The translations under genes and the position numbers were made by a program. Below, piece by piece: positions 8,584 to 17,917 of a DNA stretch of 64,000 bases. Origin of the DNA: VAZQ01 sp963827585 (GTDB taxonomy: Bacteria; Pseudomonadota; Alphaproteobacteria; Rhizobiales; Xanthobacteraceae); the NCBI GenBank assembly GCA_963827585.1, contig CAWHCK010000047.1, forward strand, positions 181,932 through 245,931, given 5' to 3'. The notes below the pieces were generated by a model, which searched no databases, was not told where the DNA came from, and was given only the letters and a program-made list of their open reading frames with translations. The stretch's first letter is position 1. Each line of letters opens with the position of its first letter.

Positions 8584-10338
8584 TCACCTCTCGGGGATGA
8601 CCGGCAAGAGGACATGGGCGCGGCGGCCGGGGCCGGCGTGCAGCGTCACATCCCCGCCGAAGACCGCCGGCGGGCGGTCGCGCGGATCGTTGTGGGTGAA
8701 CGGGCCGACGCCGGTCCACACCTTGCCCAGCGTCTCCAGCCCGGCGCCCGGCTCGCCCGGAAAGACATAGTCCGTGCCGCGCACGGACAGCGCCAGCCGA
8801 TAGCCTTTCGGCAGCACGATGCAGGTCGGCCAGACCTCGACGTCGACCTCGTAGACTTGGCCCGGCGTGAGCTTCTGCTCCTCGTCGTGGGTATGATAGG
8901 GGCGGTACGGCAACGTGAGCTTGGGGTCGAGCTTGCGGTGGGAGCAGCGCAGCCAGCCCTGGGCGATCGGGGTGTGTGAATCGAGCGCGCCCTGGAACGT
9001 GACCTCCTTGAGGTCGGGCGTGAACGCCCGCACCACCAGGAACAGATCGGCATCTTCCGTCGCCGAGGACACCCAGAGCTTCGCCGCGATCGGCCCGGTG
9101 AGCTCGACCTCGTGCTCGAGCGGCTCGGTCAGGAACGTGACCCCCTCGCTCAATCCGGCATAGGTGACGGAGCTGTCGGATGTCTGCGCCGCCGCCGACA
9201 TCGTCATGTCGGCGGGATGCAGGTGGAACTTGGTCCACCGGGTGCGCGCGAGCGGCCACTCGCCCTCGTGGCGCTCGACGAAGCGCTCGCCGGGATGGCG
9301 CACCTGCAGCAGCACTTTCGGCTGTTTGCTCCAGCCGGTGTCCTCGCCCTTGAGGAAGTGGCCGAAGAACTTCTTCTGCAGCTCGAGGCCGTAATTGGTG
9401 TAGAAATGCGTCCAGTGCTCGATGCCGTGGCACTCGAGCCATTTCTCCTCCGCCGCCGAGCGCACGAAGCCCTCGAAGTTGCCGCGCGGGTGCAGGCCCT
9501 GCCCGCCCCAGTTGGCGGATGAGAGCAGGGGCGTCTTCACCTTGCTCCAATCGGGCATGCGCGACTGCCAGTAGGCATCGGTGTCGAGCTTGCGGGAGAT
9601 GCAGTCCTCGTAGAAGTCGCGGCGATTTTGCCCGAGCACTTCTTCCGACAGGGTCTCCGGCCCCGACACCCAGTCGCCGGTCATGCGGCTCTTGAACCCG
9701 CGGGTGCCGCGGCCGTTCTGCACGGTATAGACCTGCGCCTTCGACCAGTCCTGCACGAAGCCGCGGCAGAAGATGCCGCCGTGGTGCGCCATGTCGCGGT
9801 AGAAATCGGCGGCGCCTTCCCAGATGCAGATCGCGGACAGATGCTTGGGCTGCAGCGCCGCCGTCTGCCACTGGTTCTCGGCATAGTAGGAGATGCCGTT
9901 GAGGCCGACTTTGCCGTTCGACCAGGGCTGCACGCCCGCCCAATCGACGCATTGCGCGAGATCCTGCGCCTCGCGCAGCGACCAGATGTCGATGACGCCG
10001 GGCGAGCGGCCCGCGCCGCGGCTGTCGACCCGGATGCAGACGTAACCGTCGGGCACCCATTTCTCCGGATCGACCACCTCCCAGCACTGATACTTGTTGG
10101 TCGAGCCGGTCGGCACGTCGGGCTGGTCGGCGCACATGCGCCGCCATTGATCCGTGTAGAGATCCTCGAAATGCAGCCACTTGCCGTACGGCCCATACGT
10201 CATGATCACCGGATACTTGCCGTCGGCGATCGGCCGGTAGATGTCGCATCGCAGCAGGAGGCCATCGTCCATCGGGATCGGCATGTCCCAATCGATTCGC
10301 ATCCCATCGCGGATTTCACTCTTCTCGCGGTAATCCAT
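8584..10338 (-). CDS. CocE/NonD-family hydrolase, first of a tandem pair
   Basis: A 584-residue S15/CocE-type hydrolase, strongly similar along its whole length to the next gene, so the two arose by tandem duplication. VDSRGAGRSPG lies at 104-114, and GISYYA places the nucleophile at Ser150. EHWTHFYTNYG and the C-terminal jelly-roll segment follow in the expected order. There is no signal peptide, so it is cytoplasmic. It lies 69 bp after the ABC ATPase gene on the same strand, and its position suggests it processes the transported compound. The family covers acyl-ester hydrolases, glutaryl-7-ACA acylases and X-Pro peptidases, so the chemistry remains open. Confidence 0.92.
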   Translation of the reverse strand: MDYREKSEIRDGMRIDWDMPIPMDDGLLLRCDIYRPIADGKYPVIMTYGPYGKWLHFEDLYTDQWRRMCADQPDVPTGSTNKYQCWEVVDPEKWVPDGYVCIRVDSRGAGRSPGVIDIWSLREAQDLAQCVDWAGVQPWSNGKVGLNGISYYAENQWQTAALQPKHLSAICIWEGAADFYRDMAHHGGIFCRGFVQDWSKAQVYTVQNGRGTRGFKSRMTGDWVSGPETLSEEVLGQNRRDFYEDCISRKLDTDAYWQSRMPDWSKVKTPLLSSANWGGQGLHPRGNFEGFVRSAAEEKWLECHGIEHWTHFYTNYGLELQKKFFGHFLKGEDTGWSKQPKVLLQVRHPGERFVERHEGEWPLARTRWTKFHLHPADMTMSAAAQTSDSSVTYAGLSEGVTFLTEPLEHEVELTGPIAAKLWVSSATEDADLFLVVRAFTPDLKEVTFQGALDSHTPIAQGWLRCSHRKLDPKLTLPYRPYHTHDEEQKLTPGQVYEVDVEVWPTCIVLPKGYRLALSVRGTDYVFPGEPGAGLETLGKVWTGVGPFTHNDPRDRPPAVFGGDVTLHAGPGRRAHVLLPVIPER

Positions 10339-10407
10339 GCGGATCCTCGACGATTCGGTTTGCAGTCGATACCGACGCTGGTCAGCACGGCGTGCATGGC
10401 GGCTGCG

Positions 10408-11490
10408 CTACGGCGCCAGCCGCTTTCCATCGGCGCCGAACAGGTAGAGCCGGCGCGGGTCGAGCGAGAGCGCCACGCGCGCGCCGATCTTCACGTCGGC
10501 CATATCGAGGCCTTCGCTGACCGCGACGAATGCCCGTTCGGTTCCGGCGTCGAAATAGAGCAGCGTGTCCCTGCCGAGCGGCTCCACCAATCGGACCGGA
10601 AGCTCGATCTCGCCATTGCCGCCCAGCGTGACCCCCACGTGCTCCGGCCGGATGCCGAGCGTGGCCGCCCCCGATTCCGTCCGCTTGAAGCGTTCGGGCA
10701 GGGCGACCTCGAAGCTCGCGGCGCGAAACCGCGCGCTGCCGTTCTTTTGCACGATCTCGCCGCCGAGGAGGTTCATCGACGGCGAGCCGAAGAAATCCGC
10801 GACGAAGTAGTTGACCGGATCGGAATAGATTTCCATCGGCGATCCGATCTGCACGATTTCGCCCGAGCGCATGACGACGATGCGGTCGGCGAGCGTCATC
10901 GCTTCCTCCTGGTCGTGGGTCACGTAGATGAAGGTGCGCTTGAGCGCCTGGTGCAGCCGGTCGCATTCGGCGCGCAGCTCGCGCCGCAGCTTGGCATCGA
11001 GGCTCGAGAGCGGCTCGTCGAGCAGGAAGGTCGACGGATGCGTCACGAGTGTGCGCGCCAGCGCCACCCGCTGCGCCTCGCCGCCCGAGCATTGGCCCGG
11101 CATCTTGTCGAGCAGGTGCGAGATGTGCACCATCTCGGCAACCTCGCGCACGCGCTGCGCCCGCTCCGGCGCCGGCATCCGCTTCATGCGCAGCCCGAAC
11201 TCGATATTCTGCATGACCGTCTTGTGCGGGAACAGCGCATGGGTCTGAAACACCATGCCGAGCCCGCGGTCGCGCGGCTCGAGGTCGTTGACCACGCGCC
11301 CGTCGATGCGGATTTCGCCTGCGCTCGCGTCCTCGAAGCCGGCGATCATTCGCAGCGTCGTGGTCTTGCCGCAGCCGGACGGGCCCACCAGCACGACGAA
11401 CTCGCCATCCTCGATGGTCAGGCTGAGGTCGCGCACCGCGACCACGCCGCCGAACGTCTTGCTCAGGCCGACGAGCTCGATACGGGCCAC
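10408..11490 (-). CDS. ABC transporter ATP-binding protein, carbohydrate/spermidine type with TOBE domain
   Basis: A 360-residue ATPase. GTG at 11490 is chosen because it gives the usual MARIELVGLSKTFGG opening, has ACGGAG six bases upstream and follows the permease stop by two bases. Walker A is GPSGCGKTT, the signature is CSGGEAQR and Walker B is TFLLDEPLSSLD. A C-terminal TOBE region of about 110 residues follows, with a second OB-like part (LGIRPEHVGV). It powers the two permeases encoded directly upstream. The open frame continues upstream inside the permease gene, but that extension is only the other frame of the permease. Confidence 0.93.
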   Translation of the reverse strand: MARIELVGLSKTFGGVVAVRDLSLTIEDGEFVVLVGPSGCGKTTTLRMIAGFEDASAGEIRIDGRVVNDLEPRDRGLGMVFQTHALFPHKTVMQNIEFGLRMKRMPAPERAQRVREVAEMVHISHLLDKMPGQCSGGEAQRVALARTLVTHPSTFLLDEPLSSLDAKLRRELRAECDRLHQALKRTFIYVTHDQEEAMTLADRIVVMRSGEIVQIGSPMEIYSDPVNYFVADFFGSPSMNLLGGEIVQKNGSARFRAASFEVALPERFKRTESGAATLGIRPEHVGVTLGGNGEIELPVRLVEPLGRDTLLYFDAGTERAFVAVSEGLDMADVKIGARVALSLDPRRLYLFGADGKRLAP

Positions 11491-11492
11491 CG

Positions 11493-12371
11493 CTATCTCC
11501 GTACCATCCCGAAGCTGAAGCCGCGTGCGAGATGCCTGCGAATGATCAGGCCGACGATGATCAGCGGAATGGTGATGCCGACCGAGAGCGCCGCCTGGCG
11601 TCCGTAGACGCGGCCTTCGGTCGTCCCCTGATACTTCGACAGCTCGATCGGCAGCGTGGTGACCTGGGTCTTGGTGATGATCAGCGCCAGCAGGTACTCG
11701 CTCCAGGTCAAGATCAAGATGAACAGGAACGTCGCAACCAGGCCGGAGCGGATCAGCGGCAGCACGATCTCGAAGATGGTCCGCCAGCGCGAAGCGCCGA
11801 GAATCTCGGCCGCCTGCTCGATCTCGCGCGGGACCTCGTCGATGAAGCTCTTCGTCATCCACACGGCGTAGGGCAGGGTGGTGAGGAAGTAGATCAGGAT
11901 CAGCCCGGTCATCGAGTCGAGCAGCCCGAGGGTGGAATAGTAGAGCGACAGCGGCGCCACGATCACGATCGGCGGGATCATCCGCAACATCAGGAGCTGG
12001 AACATCCGCGTCTCTGAAAGGATCCGATAGCGGGACACGCCGTAGGCCAGCACCGATCCGAACAGCACCGAGAGGAGCGTCGAGGTGCCCGCGATGATGG
12101 TCGAGTTCAAGAGCGAGATCAGCGGCTTCTGCGAGGAGATCGCATACTGCGTGGTGGCATATTCCTCGGCGCCGAACCACACGTTGAGATAGTTCGACAG
12201 CGTCGGCGGATCCGGGAAATAGAACGGCGGCCATGCGAACCACTGCGTGTCCGGCTTGAACGAGGTCGAGATCATCCAGAAGATCGGGAAGAACGCGATG
12301 ATCGCCCAGGACGTGAGTGCGGCATAACGCAGGATCGCGGCTATTCGCCGGCGTCGGGATTTCCGCATCAT
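11493..12371 (-). CDS. ABC transporter permease, MalG-like
   Basis: A 292-residue inner-membrane permease with about six transmembrane segments. The EAA loop for coupling to the ATPase is EIEQAAEILGASRWRTIFEI. The start ATG at 12371 overlaps the stop of the upstream permease as ATGA, indicating translational coupling. N-terminal Arg/Lys residues precede the first membrane segment, giving a cytoplasmic N-terminus. It forms the second half of the channel with the MalF-like protein at 12368-13360. The two EAA loops are near-identical (both contain AAEILGASRWR). Confidence 0.93.
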   Translation of the reverse strand: MMRKSRRRRIAAILRYAALTSWAIIAFFPIFWMISTSFKPDTQWFAWPPFYFPDPPTLSNYLNVWFGAEEYATTQYAISSQKPLISLLNSTIIAGTSTLLSVLFGSVLAYGVSRYRILSETRMFQLLMLRMIPPIVIVAPLSLYYSTLGLLDSMTGLILIYFLTTLPYAVWMTKSFIDEVPREIEQAAEILGASRWRTIFEIVLPLIRSGLVATFLFILILTWSEYLLALIITKTQVTTLPIELSKYQGTTEGRVYGRQAALSVGITIPLIIVGLIIRRHLARGFSFGMVRR

Positions 12372-13360
12372 CCTGCCGCCTCGCGCCCGGCCGCCGCCTG
12401 GCCGTACATGGTGTCGAGCGACCGCTTCTCCCGCCGCAACAGCCGGATCGCGAACAGCACGATGACGATCATCATCACCATGACGATGTAGGACATCACC
12501 GCACCCTTGGAGATCTCGAAATACTGCCACGTGGTCAGGAAGATGTAGACCGGAAGCGTCTCGGTCGCGGTTCCCGGACCGCCCTGCAGCAACGCCCAGG
12601 TCTTGGGAAACTCGGCCATGGCTTCGAGGAAACGCAGCACCAGGGCCAGGAAGATGACGGGGCGCAGGAGCGGAAGCTGCACCTCCCAGAAGATGCGCCA
12701 TCGGGACGCGCCCAGAATCTCGGCGGCCTCGATCGGCTCCTTCGGAATGGCGGCCAGCCCCGCCAGCAGGATGATGAATGAGAACGGCGCCCAGTTCCAG
12801 ATCTCCAGCAGCATCACGGTCATGAGCGCCATGTCGGGATTGGTGAGCCACATCGGCTTGAAATCGATCCCGGTGATACGGCTGATGAGGTCGTTGATCG
12901 GGCCGCTCTGGTACAGCAGCATTTCCCCCGTGTAGGCGACGACCACCGGCACCGTCAGCATCGGCAGAATGAAGATGGTGTAGTAGAAGGCCTGGCCGCG
13001 GAACGGCTTGTGCATCAGGAAGGCGAGCGCAAATCCCACCAGGAAGCAGCCGATCGTGGAGCCGGTGGCGAAAGCGAGCGAGCGCACGACCGCCCAGCCG
13101 AAGCGCGGATCGGTCAGCACCTCCTGGAACAGCTCGAGCCCCACATATTCGGCATCCGACCAGCTGCCGAGGTACACCGTCCACTGGTGGAGCGAGAAAT
13201 ACAGCTGCAGGAACAGCACCGGCATCAGCACGACGACGAGCAGCACGATCAGCGGACCGAGGATCGACCAGCGGAACCATCTGATCGCGCGCTGCCGTGA
13301 CAACGCGCGCGGCGAGGGCTGCGAGGGAACCGAAACGGCCGAAACGGCGGCCACGCTCAT
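12368..13360 (-). CDS. ABC transporter permease, MalF-like
   Basis: A 330-residue permease starting at the ATG at 13360. The N-terminal 30 residues are a polar cytoplasmic segment, followed by six predicted membrane helices. The first periplasmic loop begins LHQWTVYLGSW, and the EAA loop IEAAEILGASRWRIFWEVQL is clear. This is the binding-protein-dependent transport inner membrane component (BPD_transp_1) of a sugar/CUT1-type importer. It follows the binding-protein gene by 95 bp and overlaps the next permease gene by 4 bp. Confidence 0.92.
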   Translation of the reverse strand: MSVAAVSAVSVPSQPSPRALSRQRAIRWFRWSILGPLIVLLVVVLMPVLFLQLYFSLHQWTVYLGSWSDAEYVGLELFQEVLTDPRFGWAVVRSLAFATGSTIGCFLVGFALAFLMHKPFRGQAFYYTIFILPMLTVPVVVAYTGEMLLYQSGPINDLISRITGIDFKPMWLTNPDMALMTVMLLEIWNWAPFSFIILLAGLAAIPKEPIEAAEILGASRWRIFWEVQLPLLRPVIFLALVLRFLEAMAEFPKTWALLQGGPGTATETLPVYIFLTTWQYFEISKGAVMSYIVMVMMIVIVLFAIRLLRREKRSLDTMYGQAAAGREAAG

Positions 13361-13455
13361 GGAAGGTCCCCGGCGGTGGGCCGGACGGGCGCACGCCCAG
13401 TCCGGCTGCGATGCGTGCGATGCCGTGCCTGATGCCGTGCTTGTGTGACGCGACG

Positions 13456-14898
13456 TTACGCCGGCAGGTTGCGCCTCGGCATCACCGCCTTGTAGCTCGC
13501 GAGCTCGTCCTTGAGCTTGCTGCGGCCGATGCGGCGGACGACGGCGCTCCACTCGTCCTGGGTCTTCTTGAGCACGTCCTTGGCCGGGAGCTGGCCGACA
13601 TAGGCCTCCGACAGGTTCTTGCCCAGCGTGTCCTGGAACTCCAGGTACCCGGTGAGATAGGTCGGCGGCGCGACCACCTGGAAGTTGCTTTCGATCGCCT
13701 TGATCGCCGGCGCGCTGTAGGCGTTGATCACCTGCGGCGCGGTCATGTGCTCTTTCGCCCAGGCATCGTTGAAGGTGTTCACCGGGTCGGACACGATCGG
13801 GATGCTGTTCTTGCCCGAGCCGAGCCAGAGCGCGAGATAGGCGGCCTGGGCCTTGCGCGGGCTGTACTTGTTGACGAGCAGCGCGGCGAGCGGCGATGAG
13901 ATCGACCGATGGATGCGCTTGCCCGAGAAGTCCGAGCCCGGCACCAGGCCGTAGAGCCACTTGCCCGTCGTCTTCGACTTGGCGGCGTTCTCGTTGAGCT
14001 TGGCGGTTCCGTCCCAGTATTGGCAGCTCACCACGTGTCCCTGGGCGATGCGGGGAATCATCTGCGGCGTGCCCCAGCCGGCCGATTCCGGGTGTGCACC
14101 CTTCTTGTCCTGCAGATAGATGTCGACGGCGTACTGCCCGGCCGGCGTGTCGAGCGTCGGGTTCATGTCGTCGTCGAAGGTGAAGCCGCCGGCGCTGTAG
14201 AAGATCATGTACCACCAGGTCGGGCCGTTGGCGCGATTGCGCAGGTTGCCCGACCCGTAGAGATCCTTCGACGGGTCCATCAGCGTCTGCTGGATCCTGA
14301 GATCGTCCTCCCAGGTCTCGGGGAACTTGAGCTCCTTGCCGTGCTTGTCGGCGAACTTCTTCTTGTTGTCGGGGTCCTCGATAATGTCCTTGCGCACGTA
14401 CTGGATGTGCACGTTGCCGTCGGTCGGAATGCCGTAGGTCTGGCCCTTGTAGGTCATGAAGTTGGCGTAGTCGGCGACGGCCTCGATCTTGAAGTCGGCC
14501 TGCTTCATGTACTGATCGAGCGGCTCGAGGTAGCCGGCCGACGCCAGCGAGGGGATCATGTTGGAATCGATATGAATGAAGTCGAACTGGGGCGAGCGCG
14601 AGAGCGCTTCCGCCATCGCCCGCTGCGGTGCGTCGAAGATCGAGATATCCTGGACCCCTCCGACGCCGATGCCGGTCTGCTTCTTGAACTCCGCAATCAC
14701 CGGCTGCATCGGCACCAGGTAGGGCGACCAGATCATCCCGCTGACATCGGCGGCTCCGGCGGCCTTGGCGGCGGCGACGGTACGCTCCTCCATGGAGGCG
14801 GCAAGCGCGAGCGGAGTTGTGCCGGGGATGAGGTTTGCAACCGTAAGTCCGACACCGCCTTCGATGAATCTCCGCCGTGAAATATTCGACTTGGTCAT
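13456..14898 (-). CDS. Extracellular solute-binding protein, family 1 (Tat-exported)
   Basis: A 480-residue periplasmic binding protein heading the ABC operon. The N-terminus SRRRFIEGG is a twin-arginine motif followed by a hydrophobic stretch and ALAA cleavage site. The body has the usual SBP_bac_1 pattern, for example FKKQTGIGVGGVQDI, PQFDFIHIDSNMIPS and YGIPTDGNVHIQYVRKD. It would deliver ligand to the two permeases encoded downstream. The ligand is unknown; the hydrolases at the end of the operon hint at an ester- or amide-bearing compound rather than a simple sugar, which is an inference. Confidence 0.92.
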   Translation of the reverse strand: MTKSNISRRRFIEGGVGLTVANLIPGTTPLALAASMEERTVAAAKAAGAADVSGMIWSPYLVPMQPVIAEFKKQTGIGVGGVQDISIFDAPQRAMAEALSRSPQFDFIHIDSNMIPSLASAGYLEPLDQYMKQADFKIEAVADYANFMTYKGQTYGIPTDGNVHIQYVRKDIIEDPDNKKKFADKHGKELKFPETWEDDLRIQQTLMDPSKDLYGSGNLRNRANGPTWWYMIFYSAGGFTFDDDMNPTLDTPAGQYAVDIYLQDKKGAHPESAGWGTPQMIPRIAQGHVVSCQYWDGTAKLNENAAKSKTTGKWLYGLVPGSDFSGKRIHRSISSPLAALLVNKYSPRKAQAAYLALWLGSGKNSIPIVSDPVNTFNDAWAKEHMTAPQVINAYSAPAIKAIESNFQVVAPPTYLTGYLEFQDTLGKNLSEAYVGQLPAKDVLKKTQDEWSAVVRRIGRSKLKDELASYKAVMPRRNLPA

Positions 14899-15234
14899 GG
14901 CTTCCTCCCTCCAGGGTTTCTTTTTGCAGCGCTCGATGCGCCTTCCAACTCATCGTAGGTTGGCGGGTCTCGATCCGCAATACGGTTCACCCGCCGCACC
15001 GGCATGGATGTCATCGCGAGCGCGACTTGACCGCTCGGCTTGGCACAAGCCGCCGCAGCATCGTCTCTTCGATCCAAGCCTAAAGTCTAACGACGCGCCG
15101 TGAACTCACTCGGCCCTTCGAGCGACGAACGGGCATTGCAAACACCTATGAGAGCCGGCCGGGACTGCCAAGTGAGTCCCGGCTGGCGCTTGGGTGTGCG
15201 CGTGTGTCCCGCAGGAGGTGGATCAAGAGAGGAA
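14899..15234. other. Divergent intergenic region before the ABC operon
   Basis: These 336 bp separate the minus-strand binding-protein gene from the plus-strand small gene at 15235 and must hold both promoters. I could not pick out a convincing -35/-10 pair or an operator, and no gene is supported. Confidence 0.5.
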
Positions 15235-15438
15235 ATGATCACAGCACTGAAGCAGTTGTACGAGCAAAGCCACAAGGGAGACCTGGGAGCCCTGAAGAAG
15301 ACGTATGAGCGGCACGCCGAGGACTGCGCCAAGGCCGCGGAGCTGACGGTCGACCCAGGACGGCGTGAGGCATACCTCAAGCTGGCACGGCATTGGACCG
15401 AGGCGGCCGCCGCGCTCCGGACGACGCGCACGACGTGA
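15235..15438 (+). CDS. Small cytoplasmic protein of the YxxxAxxC type
   Basis: A 67-residue protein with AGAGAGG just before the ATG at 15235. It is rich in Ala, Lys and Glu and almost certainly helical: YERHAEDCAKAAELTV, then REAYLKLARHWTEAAAAL. The same pattern (YCQDQAADCARRARL, then LRWIRLAEQA) recurs in the small gene at 57753-58046. Small helical proteins of this pattern are common in Bradyrhizobium-like genomes and have no known function. An upstream in-frame start at 15100 is less likely, because the strong ribosome-binding site lies at 15235. Confidence 0.65.
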   Translation: MITALKQLYEQSHKGDLGALKKTYERHAEDCAKAAELTVDPGRREAYLKLARHWTEAAAALRTTRTT

Positions 15439-15489
15439 TGCGGCGCGCCGCCAACGGCGGCCGCTGGTCGGCATGGCCGTGCGTCGCGG

Positions 15490-16466
15490 CTACCAACCCA
15501 TCAATTTCTTGGTGGCCTGTTCGTTGTCCTTGAGGAATTTGCGGTATTCCCCGCCCTTGATCACCCGCGGGTCCAGGCTCAACGCCGCGGCCTTGGCCTG
15601 GTGCTCCTTCGAGGTCACGACCTTTTCCAGGTAGCCGATCAGCGCCGCCTCCACGTCTTTCGGCAAGCCCGCCGGCGCCGCGATGCCGCGCGACACCGAC
15701 CACACCTCGTTGAAGCCCTGCTCGCGGAAGGTCGGCCCGTCGGGAATGAACGGCGAGCGCTCGGCCGACATCACGCCGAGGATGCGGTACTGGCCGGCCT
15801 TGATGTCCTCGGCGACCTCGCTGACGTTGCAGGCGAGCACTTCGATGTTGCCGGCCAGCACCTGGGTCTTGCCTTCCGGCGTGCCGCGGAAGTGGACCAT
15901 CTGGAAGCTCGTGCCGGTGTTGGCGCTGATGCCCAGCACCGCGACGTGATCGTCGGTGCCGTGGCCGCCGCCGTTGAGCGTGATCGTGCCCGGGCGGCGC
16001 TTGGCTTCGTCGAGCACGTCCTTCACGGTCTTGAACTTGCTGTCCGGCCGAACCGCCCAGAGATTGGGATCGACGACGTGATTGATCAGCGGCGTGAAGC
16101 TCTCCAGGGTCTCCTTGCGCGCGCCGCCCTGCGCTCGGTCGAGATAGCCGGCGAACATGCTGGGCGCGTTGATGTAGCCGAGCGTGTAGCCGTCGGGCGT
16201 CGACGCCGCGAGCGAGCCCCAACCGATCCAGCCGCCGCCGCCGGCGCGGTTCTCGATCGTCACCGGCTTGCCGAGGATGGGTTCGAATCCCTCGCAAGCA
16301 GTCGCGCCGAGACATCGCTGCCGCCGCCCGCGGCATAGGGCACGATCACCAAAATCCCGCGGGCGGGAAACTGTTGCGCGAAGCCCGGACGGTGTCCGGC
16401 GATGGACAGCGCCGCCGCGCCCGTGGTGGTTGTGAGGAAACGACGCCGGCTGATGGTCGAAATCAT
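15490..16466 (-). pseudogene. Bug/TctC-family solute-binding protein with a one-base frameshift
   Basis: The ATG at 16466 opens with the Tat leader SRRRFLTTTTGAAAL and runs into the family motif VIVPYAAGGGSDVSARLLA. The frame then reads into a stop near 16260. From about 16295 the neighbouring frame continues the protein exactly where expected (EGFEPILGKPVTIENRAGGG) to the stop at 15490. One missing base around 16291-16295 explains this. All downstream Bug features are intact, for example TLNGGGHGTDDH and a C-terminal GW. Bug proteins bind small carboxylates in the periplasm, usually feeding TctAB permeases, but none is encoded nearby. Confidence 0.82.
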
Positions 16467-16773
16467 ATTCGTCCTCCCTTGTGGTCGGGCTGAGCCGCGC
16501 CGACCATTTTGCTCAATGATCCGCAAAGTCGCTTCGCCGATCAAGCCGCTGCAGTGACGCACGCATGCGGCTCGCGGTTGAGACGGGAGGGTCGGCGTCC
16601 GAATGGGCTCTTGAAGTCACTCAAATCTTGAACAGGTGGCCAACCCGGCATAGCGTGCTCGAATGGCGATGCTTGCCGAATATCCTTCGGCAACGGCATT
16701 CCCTGACTCATCGGTGGATGGGACCGGTGAACTCAGGGCAGCGTTTGCCTCTTATTCTCAAAGGAGAGGAAAA
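16467..16773. other. Intergenic region, no gene seen
   Basis: About 306 bp between the divergent Bug and DUF4331 genes. The right end has AAAGGAGAGGA, the ribosome-binding site of the DUF4331 gene. Nothing else is recognisable. Confidence 0.5.
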
Positions 16774-17787
16774 ATGTCGAACCATTTCACCGGACTCGAT
16801 CTCGGCCCGCCTCTCGGGGACCAAAGACTCGACCTCTGCGACCTCTACGCATTCCAGGCGCCCGCGGATCCGTCGAAGACCGTGATCATCCTCAATGCAA
16901 ATCCGACTGCCGACGCGCTCCATCCCGACGCCATCTACCGCCTCAACATCGACAACGACGGAGATTGCCTGACGGACATCGCGATCAGCTACGTGTTCTC
17001 ACCGCCGCAAAACGGCAGGCAGACCGTAAGCGTCTTTGTCGCAAAAGGCGCGGAATCCCGCTCGGTCGAAGCCGTCGGGACGAAGATCATCGCCGATGCC
17101 GAGGTCTCCTTCGGCGCCAAGCCCAACATCGTGAAGTCCGGCACCTCCACGTTCTTCGCCGGCAGTCGCAGCGACGCCTTCTTTTTCGACTTTGACGGAA
17201 TCAAGAATCTGTTCGACACCAAGGGCGGCAGAAACTTCACCGCGCCCCACCTGGGCGGCAAGTCTCCATGGACCGGCGTGGATTCAAATACGCAAGCCAA
17301 TGTGTTCTCGACGGTGATCGAGCTGCCGACGAGTGAGCTCGGCGCCAGGCCTGAGATCCGCATCTGGGGACGATGCAGCGTGCGCCGCGACGGAAAGCTC
17401 CTCCATGTCGATCGCGCCGGCCACCCGAGCGTCAGCAGCTTCTTCAACACCGACGAGACTAAAGAGGAATACAACGCCAGCGAGCCGGTCAATGATCGCA
17501 AGCGCTGGCTCGATCAGTTCGTCCACCTGATGGGGCATACCGGCAATTACACCCGCGAAGAAGCGATCGCCGCGATCGACAAGGATCGGATCCTGCCCGA
17601 TATGCTGTGCTTTGATCCTTCCAAGCCCGCGAAGTACCCCAACGGCCGCGTTTTTACCGACGATGTGATCGATCACCGCCTCGCCTTCCTCTCCAAGGGC
17701 GAAATTCCCCCCGATGGCCTCAAGCCGCACACCGATATTCTCAAGGAGTTCCCGTACATCGGCACGCCGCATCAGAAGGAGAGCTAG
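16774..17787 (+). CDS. DUF4331-family protein
   Basis: A 337-residue protein from the ATG at 16774, chosen for the AAAGGAGAGG ribosome-binding site just upstream; the open frame reaches back to 16663. The N-terminus HFTGLDLGPPLGDQRLDLCD, then DLYAFQAP, and the central SDAFFFDFDGIKNLFD are typical of DUF4331, a family of acidic beta-rich proteins of unknown role. No signal peptide is seen, although many relatives are exported. It stands alone between a divergent and a convergent gene. Confidence 0.88.
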   Translation: MSNHFTGLDLGPPLGDQRLDLCDLYAFQAPADPSKTVIILNANPTADALHPDAIYRLNIDNDGDCLTDIAISYVFSPPQNGRQTVSVFVAKGAESRSVEAVGTKIIADAEVSFGAKPNIVKSGTSTFFAGSRSDAFFFDFDGIKNLFDTKGGRNFTAPHLGGKSPWTGVDSNTQANVFSTVIELPTSELGARPEIRIWGRCSVRRDGKLLHVDRAGHPSVSSFFNTDETKEEYNASEPVNDRKRWLDQFVHLMGHTGNYTREEAIAAIDKDRILPDMLCFDPSKPAKYPNGRVFTDDVIDHRLAFLSKGEIPPDGLKPHTDILKEFPYIGTPHQKES

Positions 17788-17917
17788 CGCGTATCCCGCT
17801 AACTTGAGAACCCCTCGGTTGTCATCGTCCGCCCCCGATCAGGTCGGGGGCAGGCTCCAGCGGACGATCCAGTAATCGCCGGACCAGGCTTTACGCGCCG
17901 TCCAGCGTGCATGGGGA

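Noticed and set aside
8516..10291. Minus-strand open frame continuing upstream of the second CocE gene to 10291
   Set aside because: It is the alternative frame of the first CocE gene; the real second gene starts at 8515, where its sequence aligns with its paralogue.
9628..11607. 659-codon plus-strand open frame
   Set aside because: It lies entirely antisense to a CocE gene and the ABC ATPase, which have full family motifs. The Arg/His/Ala-rich composition is typical of shadow frames.
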